Positions 43,735 through 52,475 of a stretch of 64,000 nucleotides of DNA are shown here, one piece after another (the first letter of the stretch is position 1; each line of letters opens with the position of its first letter). The position numbers were made by a program, and so were the translations under genes. The DNA comes from Paractinoplanes deccanensis. Lineage in GTDB: Bacteria; Actinomycetota; Actinomycetes; Mycobacteriales; Micromonosporaceae. The DNA lies in assembly GCF_016862115.1 (NCBI RefSeq), contig NZ_BOMI01000145.1, positions 1-64,000 of the forward strand. The letters run 5' to 3'. A model generated the notes under the pieces. The model was given only the letters and a program-made list of their open reading frames with translations. It made no database searches and had not been told where the DNA came from.

Positions 43735-44562
43735 GTGCTGCTCGACGACTTCTCGCTCGAGATGACCGGCAAGGACATCGGCGAGCTGGCGGACGCCCGC
43801 GCCACCGTCCCGCCCGGCACCCGCATCAACGTGACCTTCCTCGGCCACGAGGACACGGCCGTGCGCCTGGCGGCGGCGCGAGCGGTCAAGGGCGGCGGCT
43901 TCGTTCCCGTTCCCCACCTGCCGGCCCGCCGCGTCGCGTCGCGCCGGGAGCTCGACGAGTTTCTGGCCGCGTTGCGGGAGGCCGGCGCCGCCGACGAGCT
44001 CTTCGTCGTGGGCGGCGACCCCCGCGAGCCGCGGGGCCCGTACCCCGACTCGCTCTCGATCATCGAGTCGGGAGCGCTGGAACGGTACGGCGTCCGCCGG
44101 GTCAGCATCGCCGGCTACCCCGAGGGCCATCCCGGCATCCCGGACGACGTGCTGTGGCCCGCCCTGACCGACAAGACCGCAGCGCTGCGCAAGCAGGGCC
44201 GCGCCGGAGACATCGTCACGCAGTTCGGTTTCGACGCCGACCCGGTCCTCGACTGGATCGCCGCGGCCCGCGAGCGCGGCATCGACAGCCCCGTCCGGAT
44301 CGGCGTGCCCGGCCCGGCCGGGGTGCGGCGGCTGTTGCGGTACGCGGCCCGGTTCGGCGTCGGCACCAGCGCCTCGATCGCCCGCAGGTACGGGCTGTCG
44401 CTCACCGATCTGGTCGGCACCGCCGGGCCGGACCGCTTGCTGCGCGCCCTCGCCACCGACTACCACCCCGGCCGCCACGGCGAGGTGAAGCTGCACTTCT
44501 ACACCTTCGGCGGCCTGCGCGCCACGACGGAGTGGATCCACCAGTTCGCGAAGACATCGTGA
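43735..44562 (+). CDS. Methylenetetrahydrofolate reductase-family protein
   Basis: 275 residues from a GTG with GGAGG 7 bases ahead. The barrel shows the folate/FAD reductase pattern: FSLEMTGKDIGELAD, NVTFLGHEDTAVRLAAARAV, ELFVVGGDPREPRGPYPDSL, the SIAGYPEGHPGIP motif, TQFGFDADPVLDWI and HFYTFGGLRATTEW. YPEGHP and the Q-F-F-type strand are shared with MetF. It may reduce methylenetetrahydrofolate or act on related C1 carriers; whether it is the housekeeping MetF or a paralogue cannot be judged here. Confidence 0.88.
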   Translation: MLLDDFSLEMTGKDIGELADARATVPPGTRINVTFLGHEDTAVRLAAARAVKGGGFVPVPHLPARRVASRRELDEFLAALREAGAADELFVVGGDPREPRGPYPDSLSIIESGALERYGVRRVSIAGYPEGHPGIPDDVLWPALTDKTAALRKQGRAGDIVTQFGFDADPVLDWIAAARERGIDSPVRIGVPGPAGVRRLLRYAARFGVGTSASIARRYGLSLTDLVGTAGPDRLLRALATDYHPGRHGEVKLHFYTFGGLRATTEWIHQFAKTS

Positions 44563-44591
44563 ATCCGCGGGACCCGTCGACATGACGGCCG

Positions 44592-45072
44592 TCAGGTGCC
44601 GCTCAGCTCGCGGTCCAGGCTTTCCTGCGCCTCCCGCATCGCCTCGGCGAACCGCGGCTCGGCGAGCCGCCGCATCCCCTCGTCCGGCGCGACGTCCTCG
44701 ACCACCGCGCTGATCCACCAGATGTTGCCGAACGGGTCGCGCACCCGCCCGCCGCTGCCCGAACGCATGCGTGGCGGCCGCGGTGACCACCCGCGCCCCC
44801 GCGGCGACGGCCCGCTCGATCGCCACATCGGCGTCCGGCACGAAGACCCGCACCAGCGCCGGCGTGGCCGGCCACCCCGCCCGCCGATCGAAGGCGAGCA
44901 GGACCGTGTCCCCCACCCTGATCTCGGCATGCCCGATGCTGCCGTCCTCGAGCGGCACCCGCCCCAGCTCGACCCCGCCGAACACCGCCGACACGAAGTC
45001 GAGCAGAGCCCCCGTGTCATCGGTGACGATCCACGGCGCGACGGTCGTATAGCCCGCGGGCTGCTTGGTCAT
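44592..45072 (-). pseudogene. Frameshifted VOC/PhnB-like protein
   Basis: A glyoxalase/bleomycin-resistance (VOC) protein starts at the ATG at 45072 behind GGAGGA (MTKQPAGYTTVAPWIVTDDT) and runs to about 44765. The family's ending (GRVRDPFGNIWWISAVVEDV and on to RELSGT) continues in another frame down to 44592. The break is within a run of GC-rich GGC/GGG at about 44750-44770 and needs a single-base indel. It is either a recent frameshift or a sequencing error; the remainder is intact, with a joined length of about 160 residues. Confidence 0.8.
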
Positions 45073-45214
45073 GGCGGCTCTCCTCCAGGTCGTGGCCACT
45101 GATGCCCCGACGGTAGAGCCCATTGCGGCCGGATCCTGACCGCTGCGACCGGCGATCGGCATCAGCAGCCGATGGCGTGGCCTCGGGCATTGCTGCGCGG
45201 GCCGACGTGGCGTT

Positions 45215-45255
45215 CCCCGGCGGCTCGGCCTGATCACCAGGCCGGGCCGCCGGGG
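45215..45255 (-). terminator. Terminator of the S1-like gene
   Basis: A 17-bp stem (45215-45231 with 45239-45255) with one T-G pair and a 7-base loop lies directly beyond the stop of the leftward S1-like gene. Confidence 0.75.
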
Positions 45256-45261
45256 GCCGTG

Positions 45262-47307
45262 CTACTGGATCGCGACGTGGTCGGCGTAGGCCGTGCCCGA
45301 GGACGCGGCCTTCGAGTAGAGCAGCACCGAGACCTGCGCCGTGCCGGCCGGCGCGGTCGCCGCGACCCGCAGCGGCTGCCAGGTGGCGTTCGTTCCGGTG
45401 AAGTCGGCGGCGGTGCTGGTGATCAGGGCACCCGACGCGTCGTGGAAGCGCAGGTAGATCGACGGGGTGCCGGAGACGACGTACGCCCGGGCGACCGCGC
45501 TGTAGCGGACGCCCGCGGTGGCGGGCATCTTCGCGCTCTCCAGGCCGGTCGCGGTGGTGGTGCTGGTGTCCACGAGCTTGGCCGAGGTGGTGCCCGTCCA
45601 GGCACGGTCGGTCGAGGCGGTGTTGCCGCCGGCGCCCCACTGCGTCCAGCCGCCCAGCCCGTTCTCGAAACCGTGGTCCGCGACGGTGACGTCAGCCGTC
45701 CGCCGAATCTCCACCTGGTCGTAGTACGCCGTGCCGGTGTTCGCCTGGTTGGAGTAGAACAGCGCGCCCACCCGCTCGGTGCCGGCCGGTGCGGTCAGCG
45801 TGACGCTGACCGGCGCCCAGACACCCGCCGGGCCCCACGCTTGCGACGCCGCACTGGACAGCACATCACCGGCAGCGTTGTAGAAGCGCACATACAGATC
45901 GGGCTTGCCGCTCGTGACGTTGACCCGCGCGGAAACCGTGTAGCTGACCCCGGCGACGGCGGGCTGCCGGCCCGACTCCAGGCCGGTGCCGTTGGTGGCG
46001 GTGCTGTCGACGACCTTGGCGGCGTTGACCCCCTCGTAGGCGCGGTCGGCCGAGGCGCTGTTGCCGCCGGCGCCGTACTGGGTCCAGCCGGTCAGGCCGC
46101 TTTCGAAGCCCGGGTTGGTCAGCGGGACGGCCGGGGTGCGGGTGAGCTCGACGGCGTCGGCATAGGCGGTGCCGAGGTCCGCGTACGACGAGTAGAGCAG
46201 CACGCTGACCTGCTCGGTGCCGGCCGGCGCGAACGCCGTGAGCTGGAGCCGGCTCCACTGGTTGGCGGTGCCGGCGTACGTCGCGGCGGGGGCCGCGATC
46301 TGCTCGCCGTCCGCGTCGAGGAAGCGGAGGTAGAGGTCCGGGCTGCCGTTGACCGCGTTGACCCAGGCGGTCGCGGTGTAGCGGATGCCCGGCGCGGCCA
46401 CCATCCGGCTGCTCTCCACGCCGTTGCCCGACGTGGTGGTGTTGTCCACGATCTTCACCGAGCGGGTGCCCGCGTACGCGCGCTCGGTCGAGACGGTGTT
46501 GCCGCCCGTGCCGTACTGCGACCAGCCGGTCAGCCCGCTCTCGAAGCCGGTGTTCGGCGGGCTCACCACGCCGGGCAGCGGGTCGGCGGTGTTGCGCGCG
46601 ATCCAGTCGGCGACGGTGTCCAGCCGGGTGCCGGTGCCGCCCAGCCGGGTCTCGGTCTCGGCGAGGCAGCCGGCCTGCCACGAGGTGGCGTTGAGGGCGA
46701 CGAGCTGCGGCGTGGTGCCGGCCCGGAACAGCGGCCCACCCGAGTCGCCCTTGCACGTCGACGCGCTGGACCCGGCGGCCGGGACGAGGCCGATCGCCCC
46801 GGCCGCGACCGAGTCCACGGCGAAGTCGGCGGTCGTGAGCTGCCGGGGCACCCACGACGTGGCGGTACGCCCGTAGCCGGCGCTGCGCAGCGTCTCCCCG
46901 GCGGCGGGCGCCGTGGTCGCGATCGCCACCGGCGCGATGTCGGTGACCGCCGCGTCGAGCCGCGCGAGCACGACCCCGCCGCCCGGGTGGCGGACCAGGC
47001 CGGTGACCGTCCGAACCCGGCCGGTGGCACCGGAGCCGAGGGCGCTGCGCCCGATCGTCACGGTGGTGGCCTGATCCGGCTTGCTGCCGGACCCCGTACC
47101 GAAGCACTCGGCGGCGGTGACCACCCACGAGGCCGCCACCAGCGCACCGGTGCAGGCCCGGACGTCACCCACGGCCACATGCGCCACGAACGGATAGGCG
47201 CCGCTCGCGGCCGCGCTTCCCCCGGCGATGCCGTGGGCCGGCGCCGCGGCCAGCCCGGTGGCCGCGACCGCGGCCGCGGCGAAGACCGCATGACTGCGTA
47301 CACGCAC
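45262..47307 (-). CDS. Secreted S1-like protein with three CBM-like modules
   Basis: 681 residues. Signal peptide about 1-26; trypsin-like domain about 27-240; then three repeated modules of about 145 residues, each opening GFESGLTGW-QYG-GGN and ending in a strand like GTAYADAVEL, resembling carbohydrate-binding (CBM4/9-like) jelly rolls. In the protease domain Ser189 (GDSGGP) is kept, but the His position of TAAHC is Glu (E67, TAAEC), so normal serine-protease activity is unlikely. The GTG at 47307 follows GGGGGA. A role in binding polysaccharide at the surface is inference. Confidence 0.85.
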   Translation of the reverse strand: MRVRSHAVFAAAAVAATGLAAAPAHGIAGGSAAASGAYPFVAHVAVGDVRACTGALVAASWVVTAAECFGTGSGSKPDQATTVTIGRSALGSGATGRVRTVTGLVRHPGGGVVLARLDAAVTDIAPVAIATTAPAAGETLRSAGYGRTATSWVPRQLTTADFAVDSVAAGAIGLVPAAGSSASTCKGDSGGPLFRAGTTPQLVALNATSWQAGCLAETETRLGGTGTRLDTVADWIARNTADPLPGVVSPPNTGFESGLTGWSQYGTGGNTVSTERAYAGTRSVKIVDNTTTSGNGVESSRMVAAPGIRYTATAWVNAVNGSPDLYLRFLDADGEQIAAPAATYAGTANQWSRLQLTAFAPAGTEQVSVLLYSSYADLGTAYADAVELTRTPAVPLTNPGFESGLTGWTQYGAGGNSASADRAYEGVNAAKVVDSTATNGTGLESGRQPAVAGVSYTVSARVNVTSGKPDLYVRFYNAAGDVLSSAASQAWGPAGVWAPVSVTLTAPAGTERVGALFYSNQANTGTAYYDQVEIRRTADVTVADHGFENGLGGWTQWGAGGNTASTDRAWTGTTSAKLVDTSTTTATGLESAKMPATAGVRYSAVARAYVVSGTPSIYLRFHDASGALITSTAADFTGTNATWQPLRVAATAPAGTAQVSVLLYSKAASSGTAYADHVAIQ

Positions 47308-47484
47308 GATGTTTCCCCCATGATCGCGTCGGCGCTCGTCAATGTCCGACGTCGACCGGAAGATTAGAAGATCATGAATGGGCTCGCAGCCCGCGAAGGT
47401 GAACGCCCGGCAAACGCTCAGCGAAGGCGCCGTCACCCGGATAAATACCGGCGCTCGCCGGTGGGTGGCCGCTACCGTGCCGCC

Positions 47485-48360
47485 ATGGTCGATGTGCAGG
47501 AGCGGTTCGTGGCGTCCGGAGGGCTGCGGCTCTGGACCGAGCGGACCGGGGATCCCGGGCGCCCCGCCGTTCTGATGGTCATGGGCTCGGCGGCGCAGGG
47601 CATCAGCTGCCCCGATGCGCTGGTCGGGCGGCTGGTCGAGCGGGGCGTGCAGGTGATCCGGTTCGATCATCGGGACACCGGGCGGTCCAGCGTCGTCGAC
47701 TTCGACGCTCATCCCTACACGATCGGCGACATGGCCCGTGACTGCCTGGCCGTGCTCGACGGCTATGGGCTGGAGTCCGCCCATGTGGCCGGGGCCTCGC
47801 TGGGCGGCATGATCGCGCAGTGGCTCGGCGTGCACGCGCCGGAGCGGGTGCGGTCCCTGACGGTCATGTCCAGCTCGCCGATGGGTCACGATCCGCGGCC
47901 GCTGCTCGCCCGGGCGCGGGCCGGGGAGCCCGCCGACCCGGACGACCTGCCGCCGCCGGCGCCGGAGTTCCTCGCGCATCTGGCCGCCGGGCTGCCGCCG
48001 GGCGTGGAGTCCGACGTGGCCCTGTTCCGGGTCTTCAACGGGCCGGTCCGGCCGTTCGACGAGGCGGCCGCCCGGGACATGCTGGAGCTGGCGCTGTCGC
48101 GGGCCACCGACCCGGCCGCCGCCGCCCACCATCACCGGGCCGTGTGGCTCGACGACCCGAGCCTGCTGGCCCCGCTGTCGTCGATCACGGCGCCCACCTC
48201 GATCGTGCACGGCGACCAGGACCCGGTCTATCCGCTCGGGCACGGCGTGGCGCTGGCCGCCGCGATCCCGGGCGCGGCGCTGCACGTCGTACCGGGAATG
48301 GGCCATGTCATGACGTCACCCGGCCTGCCCGAGGAGGTCGCCGACCTGATCCGGCTGTGA
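47485..48360 (+). CDS. Alpha/beta hydrolase
   Basis: 291 residues. The cap-less hydrolase core shows LMVMGSAAQGISCP, DHRDTGRSS, nucleophile Ser in GASLGGMIAQ, acid in VHGDQDPVYP, and His in PGMGHVM. Closest in pattern to esterase/haloperoxidase-type hydrolases. TACCGT lies 6 bases before the ATG at 47485, with no ribosome site, so it is probably leaderless. It converges on the SIR2-TPR gene with 4 bp between stops. Confidence 0.92.
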   Translation: MVDVQERFVASGGLRLWTERTGDPGRPAVLMVMGSAAQGISCPDALVGRLVERGVQVIRFDHRDTGRSSVVDFDAHPYTIGDMARDCLAVLDGYGLESAHVAGASLGGMIAQWLGVHAPERVRSLTVMSSSPMGHDPRPLLARARAGEPADPDDLPPPAPEFLAHLAAGLPPGVESDVALFRVFNGPVRPFDEAAARDMLELALSRATDPAAAAHHHRAVWLDDPSLLAPLSSITAPTSIVHGDQDPVYPLGHGVALAAAIPGAALHVVPGMGHVMTSPGLPEEVADLIRL

Positions 48361-48364
48361 CGGG

Positions 48365-50146
48365 CTAGCGTTCGACGAGCCGGCTCATCACCTTCAGCAG
48401 TGCCTCCCCGGACGCCAGTGGACGGCCGTCGGGACGCCCCGCCGTGTATTCGGCCAGCGCCTCGCCGAGCAGGGCCCGGGCGCCGGGCCGGTCGCCGTCG
48501 GCGCGGGCCAGCACGGCCAGGGTGACCGTGCAGTTGCCCGCGCCCGGCAGGTCATCCGCGGCCCGGTAGGTGGCCCGCAACGCGCGCATGTCGGCCCGGA
48601 CGTCCGCCGGCGCCGGACGGCCCCGGAGCAGCGCGGCCAGGGAGCGCAGCAGGCCCCGGTGCTGGCGGATCAGCGCGAGCCGGTTGCCGTTGCGGACCAG
48701 CCGGGCGGCCCGGTCGCCCCAGCGGGCGGCCACCCCGCAGCACACCGCGATCACCGGCCACGCGGGGCGCGGCCCGGCCGTCGCCAGCTGTTCGAGCAGG
48801 CGCAGCGAGGTCTGCTGGAGGAGCCGGTACGCGTCGCCGCCCTCCTCCGGCTGCCGGCGTCCCCCGCGGGTCGCGGCCAGCACCTGCACGGCGCGCAGGT
48901 ACGACTCGGCGAGGTGCGCCATCACCCGTACGCCTCGTGCCTGGCGGTTGGCCCGGCCCCGCGCGATGTCGCCGAGCCGCAGCAGGCAGTGCAGGCGGGT
49001 GGCAGCGTCCGGTGCCGCGGCGCCGACCTCGCGGAACATCCGCCGGGCGACCTCCCGGTCGTCGCCGCGGGCGCGGTTGTAGACGACCTCCGCGTGCCGC
49101 AGCGTCGAGCCGAGCTTCGCGAACATGGCCACGGCCAGGTCGAGTTCGCCGAGGTCCGCGAGCAGCCACGCCCACGACTCGGCGATCGACGAGGCCGGGT
49201 GTGCGGCGCGCAGGCTCTTCTGCCAGCGCTCGAATCGTTCCGGGAAACCCTCGCCGGTCAGCGCGGCCGACGGCCAGGGCGGCGGCGCCGGCGTGCCGAG
49301 CAGCTCCCGCAGGGCGGTGGCCGCCAGCCCTCGCGGCCGGCCGAGCACCAGGTCGACGCCGTGGTCGCGGGCGTCGCCGGGCACCACGGAACCCGCCGGC
49401 AGCTCCAGGCAGGCCCAGGTGGCCGACGTGCGGCCGGCCGCCGCCAGCAGCGGCCCGTACACGTCGGGATCCCCGCCCGAATAGCCGGTGATCATCAGCC
49501 GGGGAGCCGCGCCCAGGCCGTCGACGGCCGCGGCGCGCTCGGCGGTGAGCTGGCCGAGCTCCTCGATGTCGACCACCACCACGTCGGCGAGCGAATCCTG
49601 CTCGCGGGTCAGCCCGCCGTGCACCTTGAGCAGCGCGGCCGGCCTCCCCCGGGCCTCCCACGCGGCGAACTCCTCGTGGCTCGAGACGGTACGCAGCGCC
49701 GGTGAGCCGGGCGGTGCGGCGGCGCGCCACAGCGCCAGCGCGTCGTGGTAGTCGCTCGGCGTGCCGGGTGGCAGCTCGGCGGCGCCGCGGATCAGGTCGT
49801 ACGCGATCTCGATGCCCACGTCGAAGTTGACCGTGACGTGCGTGCCGCCGCCCAGCAGGTGCAGCGCCGAGAGCATGTGCGCCTCGTTCGGCACGTCCAC
49901 CCGCAACGCCAGGACGCAGTCGAGCGCGTCCGGCCCGACCGTCCCCCACAACCGGCCGAGGACCACTTCCAGCTTGTACGCCGCCCCGCACAGCTCCTCG
50001 AGCTGCTCGCCGGTGACGAGCGGGCCGAGCGCGTCCCGGGCGGCCTCGTGCATGGTCCGCAGAACCGCGTCGCGCAGGCCGAACCCGCGCGGCAGGGCGG
50101 CCGGCTGATCGCCGCTGATGCCGGCCCCGGTGAAGACGGCGGTCAC
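48365..50146 (-). CDS. SIR2-domain protein with helical-repeat C-terminus
   Basis: 593 residues. It opens with the NAD-binding loop TAVFTGAGIS. Further SIR2 motifs are HVTVNFDVGIE (catalytic-type Asn), LLKVHGGL (catalytic His) and MITGYSGGDPDVYGPLL (ribose contacts), to about residue 250. The rest (about 290-590) is all-helical, with repeats of TPR/armadillo kind (WAWLLADLGELDLAVAMFAKLG). SIR2 plus helical repeats is the layout of several NAD-depleting antiphage effectors; that role is inferred. The GTG start overlaps the membrane-protein stop (GTGA). The GAGIS start argues against an upstream start. Confidence 0.87.
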   Translation of the reverse strand: MTAVFTGAGISGDQPAALPRGFGLRDAVLRTMHEAARDALGPLVTGEQLEELCGAAYKLEVVLGRLWGTVGPDALDCVLALRVDVPNEAHMLSALHLLGGGTHVTVNFDVGIEIAYDLIRGAAELPPGTPSDYHDALALWRAAAPPGSPALRTVSSHEEFAAWEARGRPAALLKVHGGLTREQDSLADVVVVDIEELGQLTAERAAAVDGLGAAPRLMITGYSGGDPDVYGPLLAAAGRTSATWACLELPAGSVVPGDARDHGVDLVLGRPRGLAATALRELLGTPAPPPWPSAALTGEGFPERFERWQKSLRAAHPASSIAESWAWLLADLGELDLAVAMFAKLGSTLRHAEVVYNRARGDDREVARRMFREVGAAAPDAATRLHCLLRLGDIARGRANRQARGVRVMAHLAESYLRAVQVLAATRGGRRQPEEGGDAYRLLQQTSLRLLEQLATAGPRPAWPVIAVCCGVAARWGDRAARLVRNGNRLALIRQHRGLLRSLAALLRGRPAPADVRADMRALRATYRAADDLPGAGNCTVTLAVLARADGDRPGARALLGEALAEYTAGRPDGRPLASGEALLKVMSRLVER

Positions 50147-50904
50147 GACTCGTCCGTCACCGTCGAACGCCAGATCGCCTCGAACTGGTCCAGCCAGTAC
50201 ACGTACCAGGCGCCGTCGTCGCGGGTCAGGTGGATGTGCATGCGCGACCGGATGGCGTCGTTGCGGAAGCCGTGGAACTCCACGTTCGCGAAGCCGCCGG
50301 CCGCGTGGGGGTTCACCGCGACCAGGCTGAAGCCCGGGTTGAAGCCGATCTCCCCGTACGCGAACGTGCCCTTGACCTGCCACTTCGCCATCGCCGCGAG
50401 CCGGGCCCGCGTCTCGCGCAGCGAATCGGCCGCCGTCTGCACCGGATAGTCCAGCAGCGCGTCGAGCTGCTCGGAGATCGGGTCGCCCGGGTCGAACTGC
50501 TTCAGCACCACGATCCGCACCGAGCCGCCCTCGCGCGCGAGCGGCCCCCGGCGGAGGATGTCGCAGCGCTCCTCGGTGAGGAAGTTCGAGCCCACCGGCG
50601 CGAAGATCCACACGTCCTTCGCGGTGCGCAGGTCGTCGGTGATCGGGTTGCGGTCGTAGTCGCTGCGGTCGAGGAACCGGTCCTCCCGGTGGTTCGCGAA
50701 CGCGGCCCGCAACAGCAGGAAGCCCAGCCCGGCGAAGAGCACCGACCACCGTACGCTGTCCGGAAGGTCCGCACCGACGATCAGCAACGCCGCGAAGACC
50801 AGCACGACCAGCGTGGTGGCGTAGAGATCGATGTGCCGTCGTTGCCGGATGTCGGAGAGGATCTGCTTCACGCGCCGCCGCATGCACGCCATGATGCCGT
50901 CCAC
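50143..50904 (-). CDS. Membrane protein with PLD-like cytoplasmic domain
   Basis: 253 residues. Two membrane helices near 30-65 (LYATTLVVLVFAALLIVGA; VLFAGLGFLLLRAAF), then a soluble domain whose strands KDVWIFAPVGSNFLTEE and GGSVRIVVLKQFDPGD resemble the phospholipase D-like sensor fold, but no HKD motif is present. Start may be 50904, 50892 or 50883. It is first in the operon with the SIR2-TPR gene and coupled to it. By analogy with membrane sensors upstream of effectors, it may detect a cell-envelope or phage signal; this is inference. Confidence 0.75.
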   Translation of the reverse strand: MDGIMACMRRRVKQILSDIRQRRHIDLYATTLVVLVFAALLIVGADLPDSVRWSVLFAGLGFLLLRAAFANHREDRFLDRSDYDRNPITDDLRTAKDVWIFAPVGSNFLTEERCDILRRGPLAREGGSVRIVVLKQFDPGDPISEQLDALLDYPVQTAADSLRETRARLAAMAKWQVKGTFAYGEIGFNPGFSLVAVNPHAAGGFANVEFHGFRNDAIRSRMHIHLTRDDGAWYVYWLDQFEAIWRSTVTDES

Positions 50905-50953
50905 AGTGCTGCGTGCCGGTCATCCGTTCAGGGGACCTCGTCCGCCCGCCGCG

Positions 50954-50959
50954 TATGAT
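50954..50959 (+). promoter_or_regulatory. -10 of the rightward NAD-cluster operon
   Basis: TATGAT, one mismatch from consensus, ends 7 bases before the GTG at 50967. Reading it as the -10 rules out the overlapping ATG at 50955 as the start and makes the message leaderless. Confidence 0.6.
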
Positions 50960-50966
50960 CACCACG

Positions 50967-52472
50967 GTGGCGCCCTTCGTTCTCTTCCCCGGCCGGCATC
51001 ATCTGCTGACCCGCTTCCAGGCCGACTACCTGCTCCGGCTCGCCGAGGACGGCTCGACGATCGTCTGGGCGGTCACCTCGGCCAACCACGAGAACACGAA
51101 GCGCAACCCCGTCCCGTACCACCGCCGCGAGGCCGCCATCGAGCGCTTCAGCGTGCTCACCGGGCTCCGGTCGGTGGTCGTGCCGATCTTCGACACCGCG
51201 CCGACCGACGCCTTCGCCGAGGTGACGCTCAAGACCATCGCGGTCGCCACCGGGCTCGACCTGACGCCCGGCAACACCCTGGTCGCCTGCTCCACCCCTC
51301 AGGTCGTCAAGCTGTACGAGCGTCTCGGCTTCCCGATCGCCTGGGCCGAGGCCGCCCTGCCCGTCCAGCCGGAACGGCCCTGGGACGTGCTGCTGCGGCT
51401 GAGCCAGGGCGACGACACGTGGCGCGAGCTCGCCCACCCGGCGACCATCGACGTCTTCGAGCGCTACCGCCTGGTCGACACGGTCCGCACCGTCATCAAC
51501 GACCCGATCATCGGCGACGAGGGCGGCCTCACCGCGACCCGCGACTACCGCACCTACGTCGAGGCGTTCACCGTCGCCGCCGAGCGCAAATGGGCGGCCG
51601 TACGCCAGTACGTGCAGCCCGGCCGCATCGTCGACATCGGTTGCGGCGCCGGCTCCGTGCTGGAGCTGGCCGACCGCGAGCCCGGCCTGCACGAGAGCGA
51701 CCTGATCGGCGTCGAGATCGCCCGCCACCTCTACCAGGAGTGCCTGCACAAGAAGGACCAGGGCGTCTTCCGCAACGCGAACGTCTACTTCTACCAGCGC
51801 AACGTCCTGGGCGGCGCCATCTTCGACGACCGCTCGGTGGACACCACGCTCACCTTCGCCCTGACCCACGAGATCTGGTCGTACGGCGAGCGCCGCGCCG
51901 CCGTGCTCCAGTTCGCCCGCCGCATCTTCGACCACACCGCCCCCGGCGGCGTCTGGATCAACAGCGACGTCTGCGGCCCCGGCGACCGCGACCGCCCCGT
52001 CCTGCTGCGCCTCACCCGCGACGACGGCGCCAACCCCGCCACCCCGCGCACCGACCTGGCCGGCCTGCCTCCCGCCGAGGTCAAGGCGTACGTGGAAGGC
52101 TTGTCGACCCGCGCCCGCCTCGACCAGTTCGCCGTCGACTTCGCGTTCCCCTTCTCCTACGACCCGGTCGGCGACGACACCGTCCGCCTCGACCAGGCGT
52201 CGGCCATGGACTACCTGACCCGCAAGGACTACACCGACAACTGGCTCTCCGAGACCCAGGAGCAGTTCTGCGGCCTGAGCTTCACCGACTGGACGGCCCT
52301 GCTGACCGAGGCCGGCTTCGAGATCGACCCGGCGTCGGCCCCGATCCGCAACGACTGGGTGATCGACAACCGGATCGCCCCGGTCGCCGCCCTGACCGAC
52401 CTCGACGGCACCCCGCTCCCCTGGCCGACGACGCATCTGCTGACCGTGGCCCGCCGCCCCCACAACGGCTGA
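50967..52472 (+). CDS. NadM-like nucleotidyltransferase domain fused to a SAM methyltransferase
   Basis: 501 residues. The first 180 follow the archaeal NMN adenylyltransferase pattern: FPGRHHLLTRFQADYL (nucleotide-binding turn), SANHENTKRNPVPYHRRE (like the GSAQ-S-T-NPF-ER stretch), TPQVVKLYERLGF, and DTWRELAHPATIDVFERY near the domain end. The HxGH signature is TRFQ, and the SGT-EIRRR signature is replaced, so adenylyl transfer is doubtful; binding of NAD or NMN is possible. Residues about 215-480 are a class I methyltransferase with motif I IVDIGCGAG. It heads the rightward operon; the next ATG is 3 bases after its stop. Confidence 0.82.
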   Translation: MAPFVLFPGRHHLLTRFQADYLLRLAEDGSTIVWAVTSANHENTKRNPVPYHRREAAIERFSVLTGLRSVVVPIFDTAPTDAFAEVTLKTIAVATGLDLTPGNTLVACSTPQVVKLYERLGFPIAWAEAALPVQPERPWDVLLRLSQGDDTWRELAHPATIDVFERYRLVDTVRTVINDPIIGDEGGLTATRDYRTYVEAFTVAAERKWAAVRQYVQPGRIVDIGCGAGSVLELADREPGLHESDLIGVEIARHLYQECLHKKDQGVFRNANVYFYQRNVLGGAIFDDRSVDTTLTFALTHEIWSYGERRAAVLQFARRIFDHTAPGGVWINSDVCGPGDRDRPVLLRLTRDDGANPATPRTDLAGLPPAEVKAYVEGLSTRARLDQFAVDFAFPFSYDPVGDDTVRLDQASAMDYLTRKDYTDNWLSETQEQFCGLSFTDWTALLTEAGFEIDPASAPIRNDWVIDNRIAPVAALTDLDGTPLPWPTTHLLTVARRPHNG

Positions 52473-52475
52473 CCG

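Noticed and set aside
45172..47367. Plus-strand frame opposite the S1-like gene
   Set aside because: Low-complexity shadow coding without motifs; the minus strand has three clear repeat modules and a protease fold.
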